This document shows, piece by piece, positions 55,195 to 64,000 of a DNA stretch of 64,000 nucleotides. The notes below the pieces were generated by a model that did not search any database, was not told the origin of the DNA, and saw nothing but the letters and a program-made list of their open reading frames with translations. Source of the DNA: Periplaneta americana (taxonomy: Eukaryota > Arthropoda > Insecta > Blattodea > Blattidae); the NCBI RefSeq assembly GCF_040183065.1, contig NC_091123.1, positions 110,892,821 to 110,956,820 on the forward strand. The letters run 5' to 3'. The position numbers and the translations under genes were made by a program. Positions within the stretch are counted from its first letter, which is position 1. Every line of letters begins with the position of its first letter.

Positions 55195-56770
55195 CCGTTT
55201 TTTCAGACTCGTCACTATTCGTGTGTTTTTCTTTTTTAAAATTCGCTCTTATTCGCGAGTTTTTTCTTCATTTTTCCAGACTCGAGTCTATTTGTGCGTT
55301 TCTTTATTTTTATCACATCCCGAGGGCTTAGTGTGAAACTAACGTAACTACAAAAATTTAAGTTTTTAGATTCTTACACAAATCGATAACAAATTCGTCC
55401 TTCAATTGGTTACAAAAAATCGTAACTCACTTCCGATCAGTCTTGTAGGCTATATAATAGACTACAATTCGTAACTACAAAATAGGCTATGATGGTATAG
55501 GCCCTACATAGTTCATGGAAATTTGTTGTGAATAAAGAACTGAATTCAGTTATGTTAATTTCATATTAAGCCCTCGACTCGCGTTTTTTTTTTCAGACCT
55601 GTGTTTAGATTTGCGTTTTTTTTTTCTTTTTTTCTGACTGGCGTTTAGCCTATTAATGTATTTTCTCTCTTTTTCCAGAGTCGCGTTTATTCCTGCGTTT
55701 TCTTCCCACACTCACGTTTATCGTGCACTTTTTTCTTCTTTTTTTCCAGACTCGCATTTATTCCTGAATTATTTTCAGACTCGCGTTTATTCGTTCGTTT
55801 TATTCAGACTCGAGTTTATTCATGCGTTTTCTTTTCAGACTTGCGTTCATCCATCCACTTCTCTTTATCTATGCCAGACTCGCGTTTATTTGTGCGCTTT
55901 TTTCAGATTCGCATTTATTAGTGCGATTTTCTTTTTTTTTCTAGGCTCCGTTTATTCGTGCGGTTTTTTTTTTTTTACAAAATTGCGTTTTTCGTGCAAT
56001 TTTCTTTTTTTTAAGGCTTGTGTTTATTCGTACGGTTTTCATTTTTTTCAGAATTCCATTTATTCTTGTGGTTTTCGGTTTTTTCAGGCTTGCGTTTATT
56101 CGTGCAGTTTTCCTTTTTTCATCAGGTCACATTAATTCGCGCGGTTTCCTTTTCTTTTTCCAGACTCGCGTTTATTCGTGCGGTTTTCTTTTTTTTCAGA
56201 GTCGCGTTTATTCGTGCGTTTTTTTTCAGACTTGCGTTTACTCGTGTGCGTTTTCTTTTTTCGAGACTCGTGTTTGTTCGTGCGTTTTTTCTTTTTTTTT
56301 TTAAGACTCGTGTTTGCTCGTACGGTTTTCACTTTCTCAGAGTCCCATTTATTCTTGCGGTTTTCGGTTTTTTCAGACTTGCGTTTATTCGTGCAGTTTT
56401 CTTTTTTTTTTCAGACTCATGTTTATTCGTGCTGTTTTCTTTTTTTTTTTCAGACGCGTGATTGTGCAATTTTTTTTTTCAGAGTCGCGTTTATTTGTAC
56501 GTTTTTTTTCAGACTTGCGTTTATTCGTGCGGTTTTCTTTTTTTTCAGACTCGTGATTGGTTGTGCAGTTTTCTTTTTTTTTTTTCAGACTCGCGTTTAT
56601 TCGTGCGTTTTTTTTTCTTTTCTTTTAGGCTCAGGTTTATTCGTGCGTTTCTTAAGTCTCATTTTTTTCGTGCGTAGGCTATTTATTTTCTCAGACCCGT
56701 GTTTATTCGTGCATTTTTTTTATAATTAATTTTTTCCGTGCGTATTTATTTGTTTCAGACCCTCATTTAT
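55195..56770. repeat. Diverged minisatellite, unit about 35-45 bp
   Basis: The unit is a T-run of variable length followed by CAGACTCGCGTTTATTCGTG and CGGTTTTC. About 35 units are seen, with interruption by unrelated DNA at 55330-55560. Variation is mainly in T-run length, with scattered substitutions. Six long plus-strand frames rich in Phe/Ser (up to 183 codons) arise from it and are not genes. Confidence 0.95.
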
Positions 56771-56889
56771 TAGTGGGTCTACGTTTTGTTTAGACTCGCA
56801 TTCATTGATGGGTATTTTTGTAGCTTACCGTTGATTCATGCATTTGTATTATTCTCTTACGGGTTTAACTTATCCGTGTAGGTTCAAGC

Positions 56890-56985
56890 TTAGTCTATTT
56901 ATTTATTTAATTATTTATTTATTTATTTACTTATTTATTTATTCTTTCATTCGTCTATTTATTTATTTATTTACTCATTCATTTA
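56890..56985. repeat. (ATTT)n microsatellite
   Basis: Imperfect ATTT units. Confidence 0.9.
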
Positions 56986-57086
56986 TTGGCATAATGAAGT
57001 GTTGCCTGTATTCATTTCACGACAGATTCTTATTATGATTTACTTGCGATTTAAGTTAATCACCATTTTCATTGTTATTGATAACT

Positions 57087-57112
57087 AAAAAAAAAAAAAA
57101 AAAAAAAAAAAA
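57087..57112 (+). repeat. Poly(A) run, 26 bp
   Basis: Homopolymer. It could be a retroposon tail, but no element could be attached to it. Confidence 0.8.
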
Positions 57113-57647
57113 TGGCACTCGAAATCTGCAGCTGTGGAAAATTTTAATTTGTCTCTTTTGAAAGTAATTTTCTTTATGACAGCTCTATAAAAGATTTTAC
57201 GTCTCTTGTATGAGTCATGACTGAAAAACGGGGGAAAATTGTTCGAACAATAAAACAGAATTTAGAAGTGACTGACAAATTCGGAAAGGAAGGACGAGAT
57301 ATTAAGCGGACGGTAGATTATGGATTATGGATGAATTTATAACTAACTTAGATTGGATTATCTGCTGTGTTTTTCGTCTTCCCGGGATAACTGCGAATTT
57401 TCAGTATGTTCACAGAGAAGATGACGTAATAATTACGAGTCCAAAAGTTGCGTACTTCCTCATGCAGCAGTGATGATAAAATAATAATGACAGTAATAGA
57501 GAATTTAATTCACAGGGTAGGCTACAGTGGCGTACGCAGGATTTTGTCAAGTGAGGTTATTATTAAAATTGTTTACAATTTACAATACCAGTATTTTAAA
57601 TTTTATTCTACAATTTGGATTCCTCGTTAGAGGTCTTTCCTTCTCCA

Positions 57648-57727
57648 CTCTGCCCTAGAGTAGTGATCGACAGATTTTTGTCATCACACTTCTCTAGCTG
57701 AAGAGGCGAATTGAAGCCGAAACAGAG
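57648..57727 (+). ncRNA. Hammerhead ribozyme-like fold (type III topology), cleavage U mutated
   Basis: Every stem can be drawn by hand. Stem III is CTCTG (57648-57652) with CAGAG (57723-57727), five perfect pairs. Stem I is CTAGAG (57655-57660) with CTCTAG (57692-57697), six perfect pairs, capped by the hairpin GTGAT-c-GACA/TGTC-ATCAC (57663-57687). The core strand CTGAAGA (57698-57704) fits CUGANGA. Stem II is GGC (57705-57707) with GCC (57716-57718), and the second core strand GAAA is at 57719-57722. Cleavage would fall after 57654. The base at position 16.1 (57653), normally U and paired to the last A of GAAA, is C. That change should abolish or strongly reduce activity, so this is a slightly decayed ribozyme rather than a proven active one. 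Confidence 0.6.
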
Positions 57728-57920
57728 AAAAACGCAAAACAACAATTAGAGTTTACACTCTTAAAATCACAAGTTTGTGTTTTCACGAGTCTTTTCCAAA
57801 GGTTTGATCCTTTGACCGCTTTTGGTATTATCCTTTTGCAGTTTTTGGATCTTCCAAAGGTTTTGACTGGTGACAACACAAAATGGGACGATATTCTTTA
57901 CCCCAGTTTCCGAATCACCG

Positions 57921-57946
57921 GTTTCGAACTATTCGGTTCTCATCAG
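57921..57946 (-). ncRNA. Hammerhead-type core on the opposite arm
   Basis: The minus strand reads CTGATGA (57946-57940), GAAC/GTTC stem II (57939-57936 with 57929-57926) around CGAATA, then GAAAC (57925-57921). Both conserved strands are exact. I could not find a matching stem I partner or a UH cleavage site at the right place, although CCG...CGG just after GAAA could be a short stem III. Confidence 0.45.
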
Positions 57947-58077
57947 CACGACTAAGACAGAACAGAGTGGAGAAAGAAAAAGACCTCTAATGAGGGATCC
58001 AAACTGTAGAATTTGATACACCTCCACAAATGCTATTGCTTTGTCTTTTGACTTATGTCTTTAAATTTTATGTACCG

Positions 58078-58078
<1 letters not shown>

Positions 58079-58116
<38 letters not shown>

Positions 58117-58119
58117 GAC

Positions 58120-58182
<63 letters not shown>
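58079..58182. repeat. (ATT)n microsatellite, interrupted
   Basis: ATT units with a single AGAC break at about 58116. It directly precedes the SINE at 58185. Confidence 0.95.
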
Positions 58183-58184
58183 CT

Positions 58185-58516
58185 TACGTCCCGCTCCGTG
58201 GCGTCGTGGTCTAAGGCATCCTGCCTAAGACTCGCGTTACGGAATGCGCGCTGGTTCGAGTCCCCATGGGGAAGAAATTGTCTCATGAAATTTCGGCCAG
58301 TGTATGCCCCCACCCAGCATCGTGATGCACTTGGGGAGCTACGATAGGTAGTGAAATCCGGTTACGAAAGCCAGATACAACGCCTGGGGGGAACATCGTG
58401 CTAACCACACGATACCTCCATTCTGGTTGGATGATTATCCACCTCTGCTTCGGCATATGGACGTGAGGCCAGCAGCCCGCTGGTCAATCTGGGCCCTTCA
58501 TGGGCTGTAGAGCCAA
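58185..58516 (+). mobile_element. Full-length tRNA-derived SINE (family C) with ATT tail
   Basis: CGTGGCGTCGTGGTCTAAGG is a strong A box and GGTTCGAGTCCCCATGGGG a B box. The body runs through GTGTATGCCCCCACCCAGCA, GTGCTAACCACACGATACCT, CCATTCTGGTTGGATGAT and GGGCCCTTCATGGGCTGTAG. The (ATT)n tail (58518-58557) follows directly. 63485-63667 is a 5'-truncated copy with the same tail. Confidence 0.92.
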
Positions 58517-58517
58517 G

Positions 58518-58518
58518 G

Positions 58519-58556
<38 letters not shown>

Positions 58557-58557
58557 C
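58518..58557 (+). repeat. (ATT)n tail of SINE C
   Basis: About 13 ATT units beginning immediately after GCCAAGG. Confidence 0.95.
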
Positions 58558-59089
58558 TTAGGGTAGGCCTATATTCTTTAATATTAGATATATTCATGAA
58601 TTGGCCTATCCTTATAAAACCTTTGAAACGTAATATTTTCACAGACATCCGATTTTTAACACATTTTAGCTTCTGTTTAATTTTGTATAATAAAAAATGT
58701 TTGTGTCATTATTACACTTACACAATTATCATTTAAATTATATTTAGTCAACAGTTATTTGTGTTTGATAGATAATACACTTTACTTTACATAACAGAAA
58801 AATATATGGATACAATCGAATATATTGAAATGAATGTAATTATTAAACACAATAATGGAACTTGAACTCGGCCAAGGATAAAGAATAAAACTGGCATGAT
58901 GAATCCTATTGGAGGGGTAGGAGGACTATGCCTTATGTCGCTGTAGATTTTGTTACTCTGATAGTGAAAAATTAGAGAAGGGAAAACGATTATGGATAAA
59001 AAAAACTCAAATCTAAACATGCCATTTTTCAAGTTCAAGGGAAGGTTCTACTTCTAACCCTATAACATCCCCCCTTGCGTACGCCCCTG

Positions 59090-60880
59090 ACAGGGTACGA
59101 TTTGTAAGTGGAACGAGTGTACCCCGAAAAGGCCTTCTCCAAACCGTCTTCAAATTTCCATATGGGTTTTTCACGACTTGAACTCTGCTTTCCAAAATGG
59201 AAAATTTGATTTCTGTTACTTAAGTCTTTTACTAATGCAACTGTGAAAATGGATTTGCTGTTAATTCTGTAAAGCGCATAAATAAAATGGCCGGTCTCCT
59301 TTATAACAACGGATTCCGTCCAGCAGGTTCACTAACTCCGTAGGAGTGTTTAGTTCATCGCAGATCTCTAATAAACCACATAGCTTCCTGACAGATAATA
59401 AATCAAAACTCGAAGCACTTATTTTTCCTTTTTTTAGCTCGCTGTCACTACATCGAACCAGTTAGTAGTGTCTCCAGTGTACATCCCTCCCCTTCCCCTG
59501 ATCTCGTCCCCACGCCGTCGCCAGGTGTGAAGGTAAGTAGGGAGTTAGCGAATTGCATTCATTTAGAATCACATGTAATTGTTTTCGCACCCAATCTCGT
59601 ACACGCCCATCACAACGGTAGCCAACCAATAGCATCTTGGAGCGGTAGGTAGTTATCGCAACTGCCACCAGAGGGTTCCTAACACTTCTGTTGCGGTAAC
59701 TCGGAATGATGTCACAGTCGGTTCGCAGCCGAGCGGAGGTTTGGTTGGTGAGATATTTCAACTCGCAGTGTTTTTGAATGAAGCAGTGAAATCCACTGAA
59801 AAAAACAGTTTCATATTTCGAACTAATAAACCTACTTTAATTTTAAGTCTATTGGATTTTATATGTTTAAATCAACGTAGCAAGAAATTTAGACTATCAT
59901 ATTTTGACATTTGCGTCGATGTTTCTGAAATATCGTCTGCTTTTTCAGGACGTCAAAATCATGTGTACTGGTTTTAATGGGCGTGTGTGTGCTTGTGAAG
60001 TTATTTAGTGGAAGGATAATACATTATCTGAAGTCCTGACTGTGGAAAGATATTTTAATTGAAACTGTAGCTCTTCTCCGACAGTTTAAAACTCTGTGTT
60101 GTGTGTACGTGGTGTGATAAACTGTGTGTTTACTCGATCGAACATTGACTGTTCTGGGACTCCAAATAAAAAAAACAGTGTTTGATTTATATGAGACATT
60201 TTAAACAGTCAAGTGGCTGGCTGCTAAATAAGTATAGTGACTCAAAAAGACTCGCGTGTTCCTAGAAGAGTTTTGCTTGGTAAGTACTTGTCAAGTAAGC
60301 GACCATGCTCTATATTTAAACACCCATCTCTGCGCTCCCAAGTAAGGAAGAGCGTAAAAACGGAGGGAGTCAATTCGTGAGTTGGAGAATATTGGCGCCT
60401 TCCGTTTACAGAAACTTTTTAGATTATTTATTTTGGTTTTGGCTCAAACCACGAGAATAAATTCTTGTTATAATGTGAAATTCTACGAGGTTTCTGTAAG
60501 CCATAACCGTAAGCGAGATATCAGCTGTTATCTAAATGAGATTGTGATTTCTTGTTAAACGGTTTGGCATTCGATCCCCAACTTATACTATAGCTAATGG
60601 AGTGAGGGAGGTTTTCTATCACTAATTTTATTTCTCCATGACCGTTATATTTAGTCTACCACTATAAGGATTGACTTATTTGTATGAGAACAGAGTTCGA
60701 ACCTATTCTCTTGTTCAAATGTAAGATTACCCAAAGTTCTTTAAATCAAAACAATCGAAGTCCGATGCGTTGAAAAACACATTATCTTACGTGATATTCC
60801 AGAAAGTTTCTTAAATAGCCATAAATAGAAAGTTGTCAGGTGCGTCCCAAGGAATATTATGGATTCTCGTAAATCTTGCC
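59090..60880. other. Unassigned DNA with a GC-richer block
   Basis: 59460-59760 is GC-richer, carries an 99-codon minus frame without a recognisable domain and a good-looking plus-strand splice-donor-like GAAGGTAAGTAG at 59528. It could be a 5' exon or promoter of a gene outside the window, but I cannot show that. The rest, to 60880, is featureless. Confidence 0.3.
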
Positions 60881-61179
60881 AACATTCGATCCCAGGCTGA
60901 TGTTACAGGCTATAATACAAGTCTAGTTGAGGGCCTTGCTCAGGGGGGTTTTGTGAACCTTGTTTATTGTGAACCTTCAGTTGTTTATTAGTTAGAATAG
61001 CTATACTGTCGATATTATAGCCAATCTATATCACACAGATATATTTAACTATTTCACTTTCTAGCTCACGACTTCTTCCCAAATGTGGGGCTAAACACCC
61101 AAACTCACCCCTTATGCTCGGTCGTGTCTAGTTGGTGATGGAAAATTGTTTTAATGTAGACTTTCTCAGAATAATTTTA

Positions 61180-61720
61180 TTTTCCCCAACTCGTTATTTA
61201 ATCAATGTTACATACTGCAATGTAAGACATCATCCTTTCTGTGAGAATTGGAATTCGAATTTCGAAAACTGCTATTTCTCTTTTCCTGCGACTTCTTAGC
61301 TGCAGCCCAATTAAAATATGGTGTTTCGCGGTAGTAAATAATCTGTGTTATGCGATGAACGAAGACGGATGTCAGATTGGTTTCCTATTAAGTAATTTTG
61401 TTTCACCCGCCATAATTATAATTTGGTTTTCCTTGAATCGTCATTTAACCGTTGTCAAATATTGTATTTAAAACAGTATTGTTTCTATGAGAACTGGGAT
61501 TCTACCCTCGAAAATAGTTATTTCTATTACCATAATGAGAAATGCCGCAGAATTTCAAGCCAAAACCGTCTGAGGTACCACATTTGCAGCCCAATTCAGA
61601 TCATGGTATTTCGCTGTAGTAAATAAACTGTGTTATGCGATGAACGAAGATGGATGTCAGAGTGGTTTCTTCTAAGTAATTATTTTGTTTCGACCATCTA
61701 TTGAGATAATATTAGTCTAC
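61180..61720. repeat. Tandem duplication, period about 285 bp
   Basis: GTAGTAAATAA-CTGTGTTATGCGATGAACG at about 61331 recurs at 61616. The matches extend from GCAGCCCAATT through GGATGTCAGA-TGGTTTC to TAAGTAATT-TTTTGTTTC. Weaker echoes (AGAACTGGGATTC / GAGAATTGGAATTC; CATTCGATCCC) reach back to about 60570, so more decayed units may exist. Confidence 0.75.
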
Positions 61721-61724
61721 AGTA

Positions 61725-61945
61725 TATTAAGTAGTCTACGTCTATGTTGGCCTCGCAAAACCTTGTTTCGATGAAAAATATAATTCAAACAGCAATTACG
61801 CTAGTTAAAAATGTGATATTCCAGAAATTTAGCAATACTTCATCTGAAACTTCAATCAGATGATGTTTCTCACTACTGATGGACAGTGCTTATGATTTGA
61901 GGTACAGGTATTTTCTCTATCGCCTATCACTGTTTTAATGGATTC

Positions 61946-61996
<51 letters not shown>

Positions 61997-62160
61997 TAGT
62001 TTCATTTAATTTCATACTTAATCCAAAAACTCACTCGAGACTAAACGTGTTATTAGTTAGTGATGTTTCAACTTCGAAAACAATGCACAGGTCCCTTAAG
62101 CCAAAAGCATGAAATAGACTAAGTATCATTCGCAATTTAAAGTTTTCTCTCAGTAATTCT
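61725..62160. other. Unassigned DNA
   Basis: Contains only the AAT microsatellite at 61946-61996. Confidence 0.4.
61946..61996. repeat. (AAT)n microsatellite
   Basis: About 17 AAT units. Confidence 0.95.
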
Positions 62161-62162
62161 TC

Positions 62163-62405
62163 GGTCTGGCCACCGGCGTAGCTAAGTCCGCTCGCCTGCC
62201 TATCCGAAGTTACTCTCGGGCGCAGGTTCGATTCCCTCTTGTGTTGATTACCTGCATGGGTTTTTCCTATGTTTTACCCAACCGTAAGGCGAATGTCAGG
62301 TAATATATGGCGAATCCTCGGTCTCATCTCGCTTTCATTAATACCTTCGACACTAAATAACCTAGTAAGCCTAGTTGATACAGTGTCGTTAGATAACAAG
62401 CTAAA
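62163..62405 (+). mobile_element. Full-length tRNA-derived SINE (family A group)
   Basis: GGCGTAGCTAAGTCCGCTCG (A-box-like), GCGCAGGTTCGATTCCC (B box), GGGTTTTTCCTATGTTTTAC, CCGTAAGGCGAATGTCAGGT, CGACACTAAATAACCTAGTA, GATACAGTGTCGTTAGATAA. AATTCTTCGGT before (62155-62165) and AATTCTTCAGT after (62406-62416) form an 11-bp TSD with one mismatch. Confidence 0.9.
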
Positions 62406-62419
62406 AATTCTTCAGTTTA

Positions 62420-63480
62420 CCCTACAACTATCAATTCGTTCTCGGCGGTGGTCTAATGACTACCATGCTAGCTGTTGAAATCGAGATTCCTGGCTTCATA
62501 CTGGAGAAGGGCGATGCATTTTAGAGGACGATAAAATTCTTAGCATAGTGTCGTCTGTGAGGGATGTAAAACTGTGTGCCCTGTATCGTAAATTTCAGGT
62601 TCGTAAAGAATTCTATAGCTGATGGAGATCTACAGGCAAAATTTGTCGGTAGTTTCTTGCCGATGCTCAATTTGGATGCAGAATAACGGTCTGTAGTTGA
62701 AAACAACTATCATTAAAGTAATGTTGTGAACTTACAACTTTAAATGTCCAGTTTGCTGAAACTGTACGAAGACTCCTCCAAATGGTAGAACTGTAGCCTA
62801 CTGTCTCACTTTTTACATGTAACACAATTTATTATGTTTCAGAATTCATTTCCACAATTCTTATTCAAATAACTTGAGGTTATTTAATATTAAATTGTAT
62901 TATGATTACTATGTCAGAGTTTATTCAGTGTTGATAGAATGGTATAAGTTGTCGAGTAAAAAATAATTTGTAGTAAGTCGACCGTAGTCTATTTCAAATT
63001 ATATTCTCGGTATTTGCAAACGTGGACTGAGTAAACAGACGAAAAACTCGTTGATGTAGTGACCTCGAGGATCATTGCGCGCGAACTTTCCAGAAGTACG
63101 AAAACAACACGCAACACCACGACCAGTTAATTTACTTGTCAACACGATAGGCCTACTATAGAACTGTGTATTTTTATTTCGTATGTATTTTTTTCTAAAC
63201 TTACAATAGCTATGTATAGTCTTACGATGGATTAAAAAAAAAAAAAAAAACTAAACAAATTAAGGATAGATAACGATCAAAATTATCAGTCCCAATTTAA
63301 TCATTTCCATCTCTCTTTCTATCTCTCAACATCTCTTTTTCTCCTTTGCAATCCTTAGGTTACTCTTGTTTGGAAAGTCTCTTTGGGTTTATTCTCTATA
63401 AGTAGGCCTATATCGTGTTAACTTATTCTTCTATTTGCACAAGAATGAAAATATGTGCAATTTTCTTAGGTATCTTAACC
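62420..63480. other. Unassigned DNA
   Basis: No element found. A 15-bp A run is at 63237-63251. Confidence 0.4.
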
Positions 63481-63484
63481 TGTT

Positions 63485-63667
63485 GTTCGTACAATAGGTA
63501 GCGAAATCCGATTGCGAATGCCAGCTATAACGGCTGAGGGAATCATCGTGCTAACCACACGATACCTCCATTCTGGTTGGATGATCGTCCACCTGTGCTT
63601 CGGTATGTGGACGTGAGACCAGCAGCCGGCTGGTCGGTCTAGGCCCTTCACGGGCTGTAGCGCCATG
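63485..63667 (+). mobile_element. 5'-truncated SINE (family C)
   Basis: Aligns with 58345-58516: TAGGTAGCGAAATCCG, GTGCTAACCACACGATACCT, CCATTCTGGTTGGATGAT and GGCCCTTCACGGGCTGTAG. The tRNA head is missing. It ends in the (ATT)n run 63668-63728. Confidence 0.9.
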
Positions 63668-63668
63668 G

Positions 63669-63728
<60 letters not shown>
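63668..63728 (+). repeat. (ATT)n tail of SINE C
   Basis: About 20 ATT units immediately after the SINE 3' end. Confidence 0.95.
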
Positions 63729-63792
63729 TACCTGTTGTTCGAGTTTTTATTTCATAGATAGAAGAAATCTTATTTTAGAGGCCTTGATTAAA

Positions 63793-64000
63793 GGGTTCAG
63801 AGCCATAGTGAGCCAGGCGCCATTTATTAAAAACGGAGAAAGCAAGGGTTAAGGTTAAGTGAATGCCATAGTTTAATGAAGATTGACATCATTTAGTTTT
63901 AATGTGTTTACTTTATATTACTTGCTATATGTTTCTATTGAATTATGGTAATAACTTTATTTTAACTCTTGTTTTCTATGGTTTTAGTAAATGGCACTTG
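63793..64000. mobile_element. Hairpin-ended MITE (copy 2), cut by window end
   Basis: GGTTCAGAGCCATAGTGAGC-CAGGCG matches the left end at 42370, and the interior (TGCCATAGTTTAATGAAGAT, ACTTTATATTACTTGCTATA) and start of the right end (GGCACTTG) follow. It has an extra AAGGTTAAG relative to copy 1. Confidence 0.8.

Larger units (their letters stand above)
57595..58016. repeat. Inverted repeat with hammerhead motifs (Penelope/retrozyme-like remnant?)
   Basis: Left arm 57595-57652 (CTACAATTTGGATTCCTCGT-TAGAGGTCTTTCC, TTCTCCACTCTG) is the inverse of 57963-58016. Inward of each arm, on the strand reading into the centre, lies a hammerhead-type core (57698-57723 plus, 57921-57946 minus). Hammerhead ribozymes in the terminal repeats of Penelope-like retroelements and in retrozymes are established, and Penelope insertions are often inverted partial copies. 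No reverse transcriptase is present here, so the family is inferred. Confidence 0.65.
57520..59089. mobile_element. hAT-like TIR element enclosing nested repeats
   Basis: CAGTGGCGTACGCAGGATTT at the left (57525) and, in reverse, CAGGGGCGTACGCAAGGGGG at the right (59089) are inverted ends. ACAGGGTA occurs at 57512-57519 and at 59090-59097, a perfect 8-bp match suggesting a TSD. Five bases (GGCTA) separate the left TSD from the CAGTGG motif, so the exact left border is uncertain. It contains the inverted repeat 57595-58016 and the SINE at 58185. No transposase was recognised. Confidence 0.65.

Noticed and set aside
55656-56729. Several long Phe/Ser-rich frames up to 183 codons
   Set aside because: They are translations of the T-rich minisatellite in different frames.
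57087-57112. Poly(A) run as a processed-pseudogene tail
   Set aside because: No recognisable gene or retroposon upstream and no TSD found.
58185-58260. Possible functional tRNA gene
   Set aside because: A and B boxes are good, but the sequence is the head of a SINE with body and ATT tail, and a second truncated copy of that body exists.

Overview
The window is repeat-dense, AT-rich nuclear DNA from an animal, most likely an insect of the cockroach/termite group (Blattodea). That attribution is inference. It rests on many tRNA-derived SINEs of a type I associate with cockroach DNA, insect-style transposons (Tc1, mariner, pogo, hAT), non-LTR retrotransposon ends, and a short (CCTAA)n tract matching the arthropod telomere repeat. 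I found no intact host protein gene, rRNA gene or functional tRNA gene. No open frame exceeds about 245 codons, and the longest lie in low-complexity DNA. The window reads as an intergenic or long-intron landscape built from layers of transposon insertions.

Layout. 1-5.3 kb: a 1-kb polypyrimidine tract, a truncated SINE, a direct-repeat pair, the C-terminal end of a LINE with zinc knuckle and restriction-like endonuclease (minus strand), and a short TIR element. 5.4-7.2 kb: a decayed Tc1-like element carrying a 74-bp-arm hairpin insertion. 7.6-13.7 kb: a cluster of SINEs, a 678-bp foldback element, a LINE 3' end and a 632-bp TIR element. 14.4-15.9 kb: a broken minus-strand gene of a family I recall as abundant in arthropods but of unknown function. 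16.8-21.6 kb: an 85-bp tandem array and a TIR element with a nested LINE fragment. 22.5-24.9 kb: a hAT element with an 8-bp target-site duplication (TSD), a decayed GTF2IRD2/DUF4371-like transposase and a nested SINE. 27.5-33.9 kb: a mariner-superfamily C-terminus, three foldback or TIR elements, and two LINE remnants. 34-41 kb: SINEs, an ACT microsatellite broken by a TIR element and a SINE, and second copies of two earlier elements. 42-44.9 kb: hairpin elements, a TGGA minisatellite, and a hAT element with a CGGBP1-like N-terminal transposase fragment. 45.8-48.8 kb: an internally deleted mariner followed by a pogo-like element. 51.3-53.5 kb: a second copy of the repeat hit at 43-45 kb, again apparently split by a hAT-like insertion. 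53.6-57 kb: opposed SINEs, a diverged tandem duplication and a 1.5-kb minisatellite. 57.5-59.1 kb: a hAT-like TIR pair enclosing an inverted repeat with hammerhead-ribozyme motifs and a full-length SINE. 59.1-64 kb: mostly unassigned DNA with a 285-bp duplication, two SINEs and a hairpin element cut by the window end.

The most notable signal is a fold at 57648-57727 that satisfies almost every requirement of a hammerhead ribozyme: three stems and both conserved core strands, with one substitution at the cleavage-site U. A second hammerhead-type core lies on the opposite strand in the matching arm of the same inverted repeat. The second unexplained signal is the dispersed palindromic octamer TAGGCCTA, counted by eye about 17 times in this AT-rich window.
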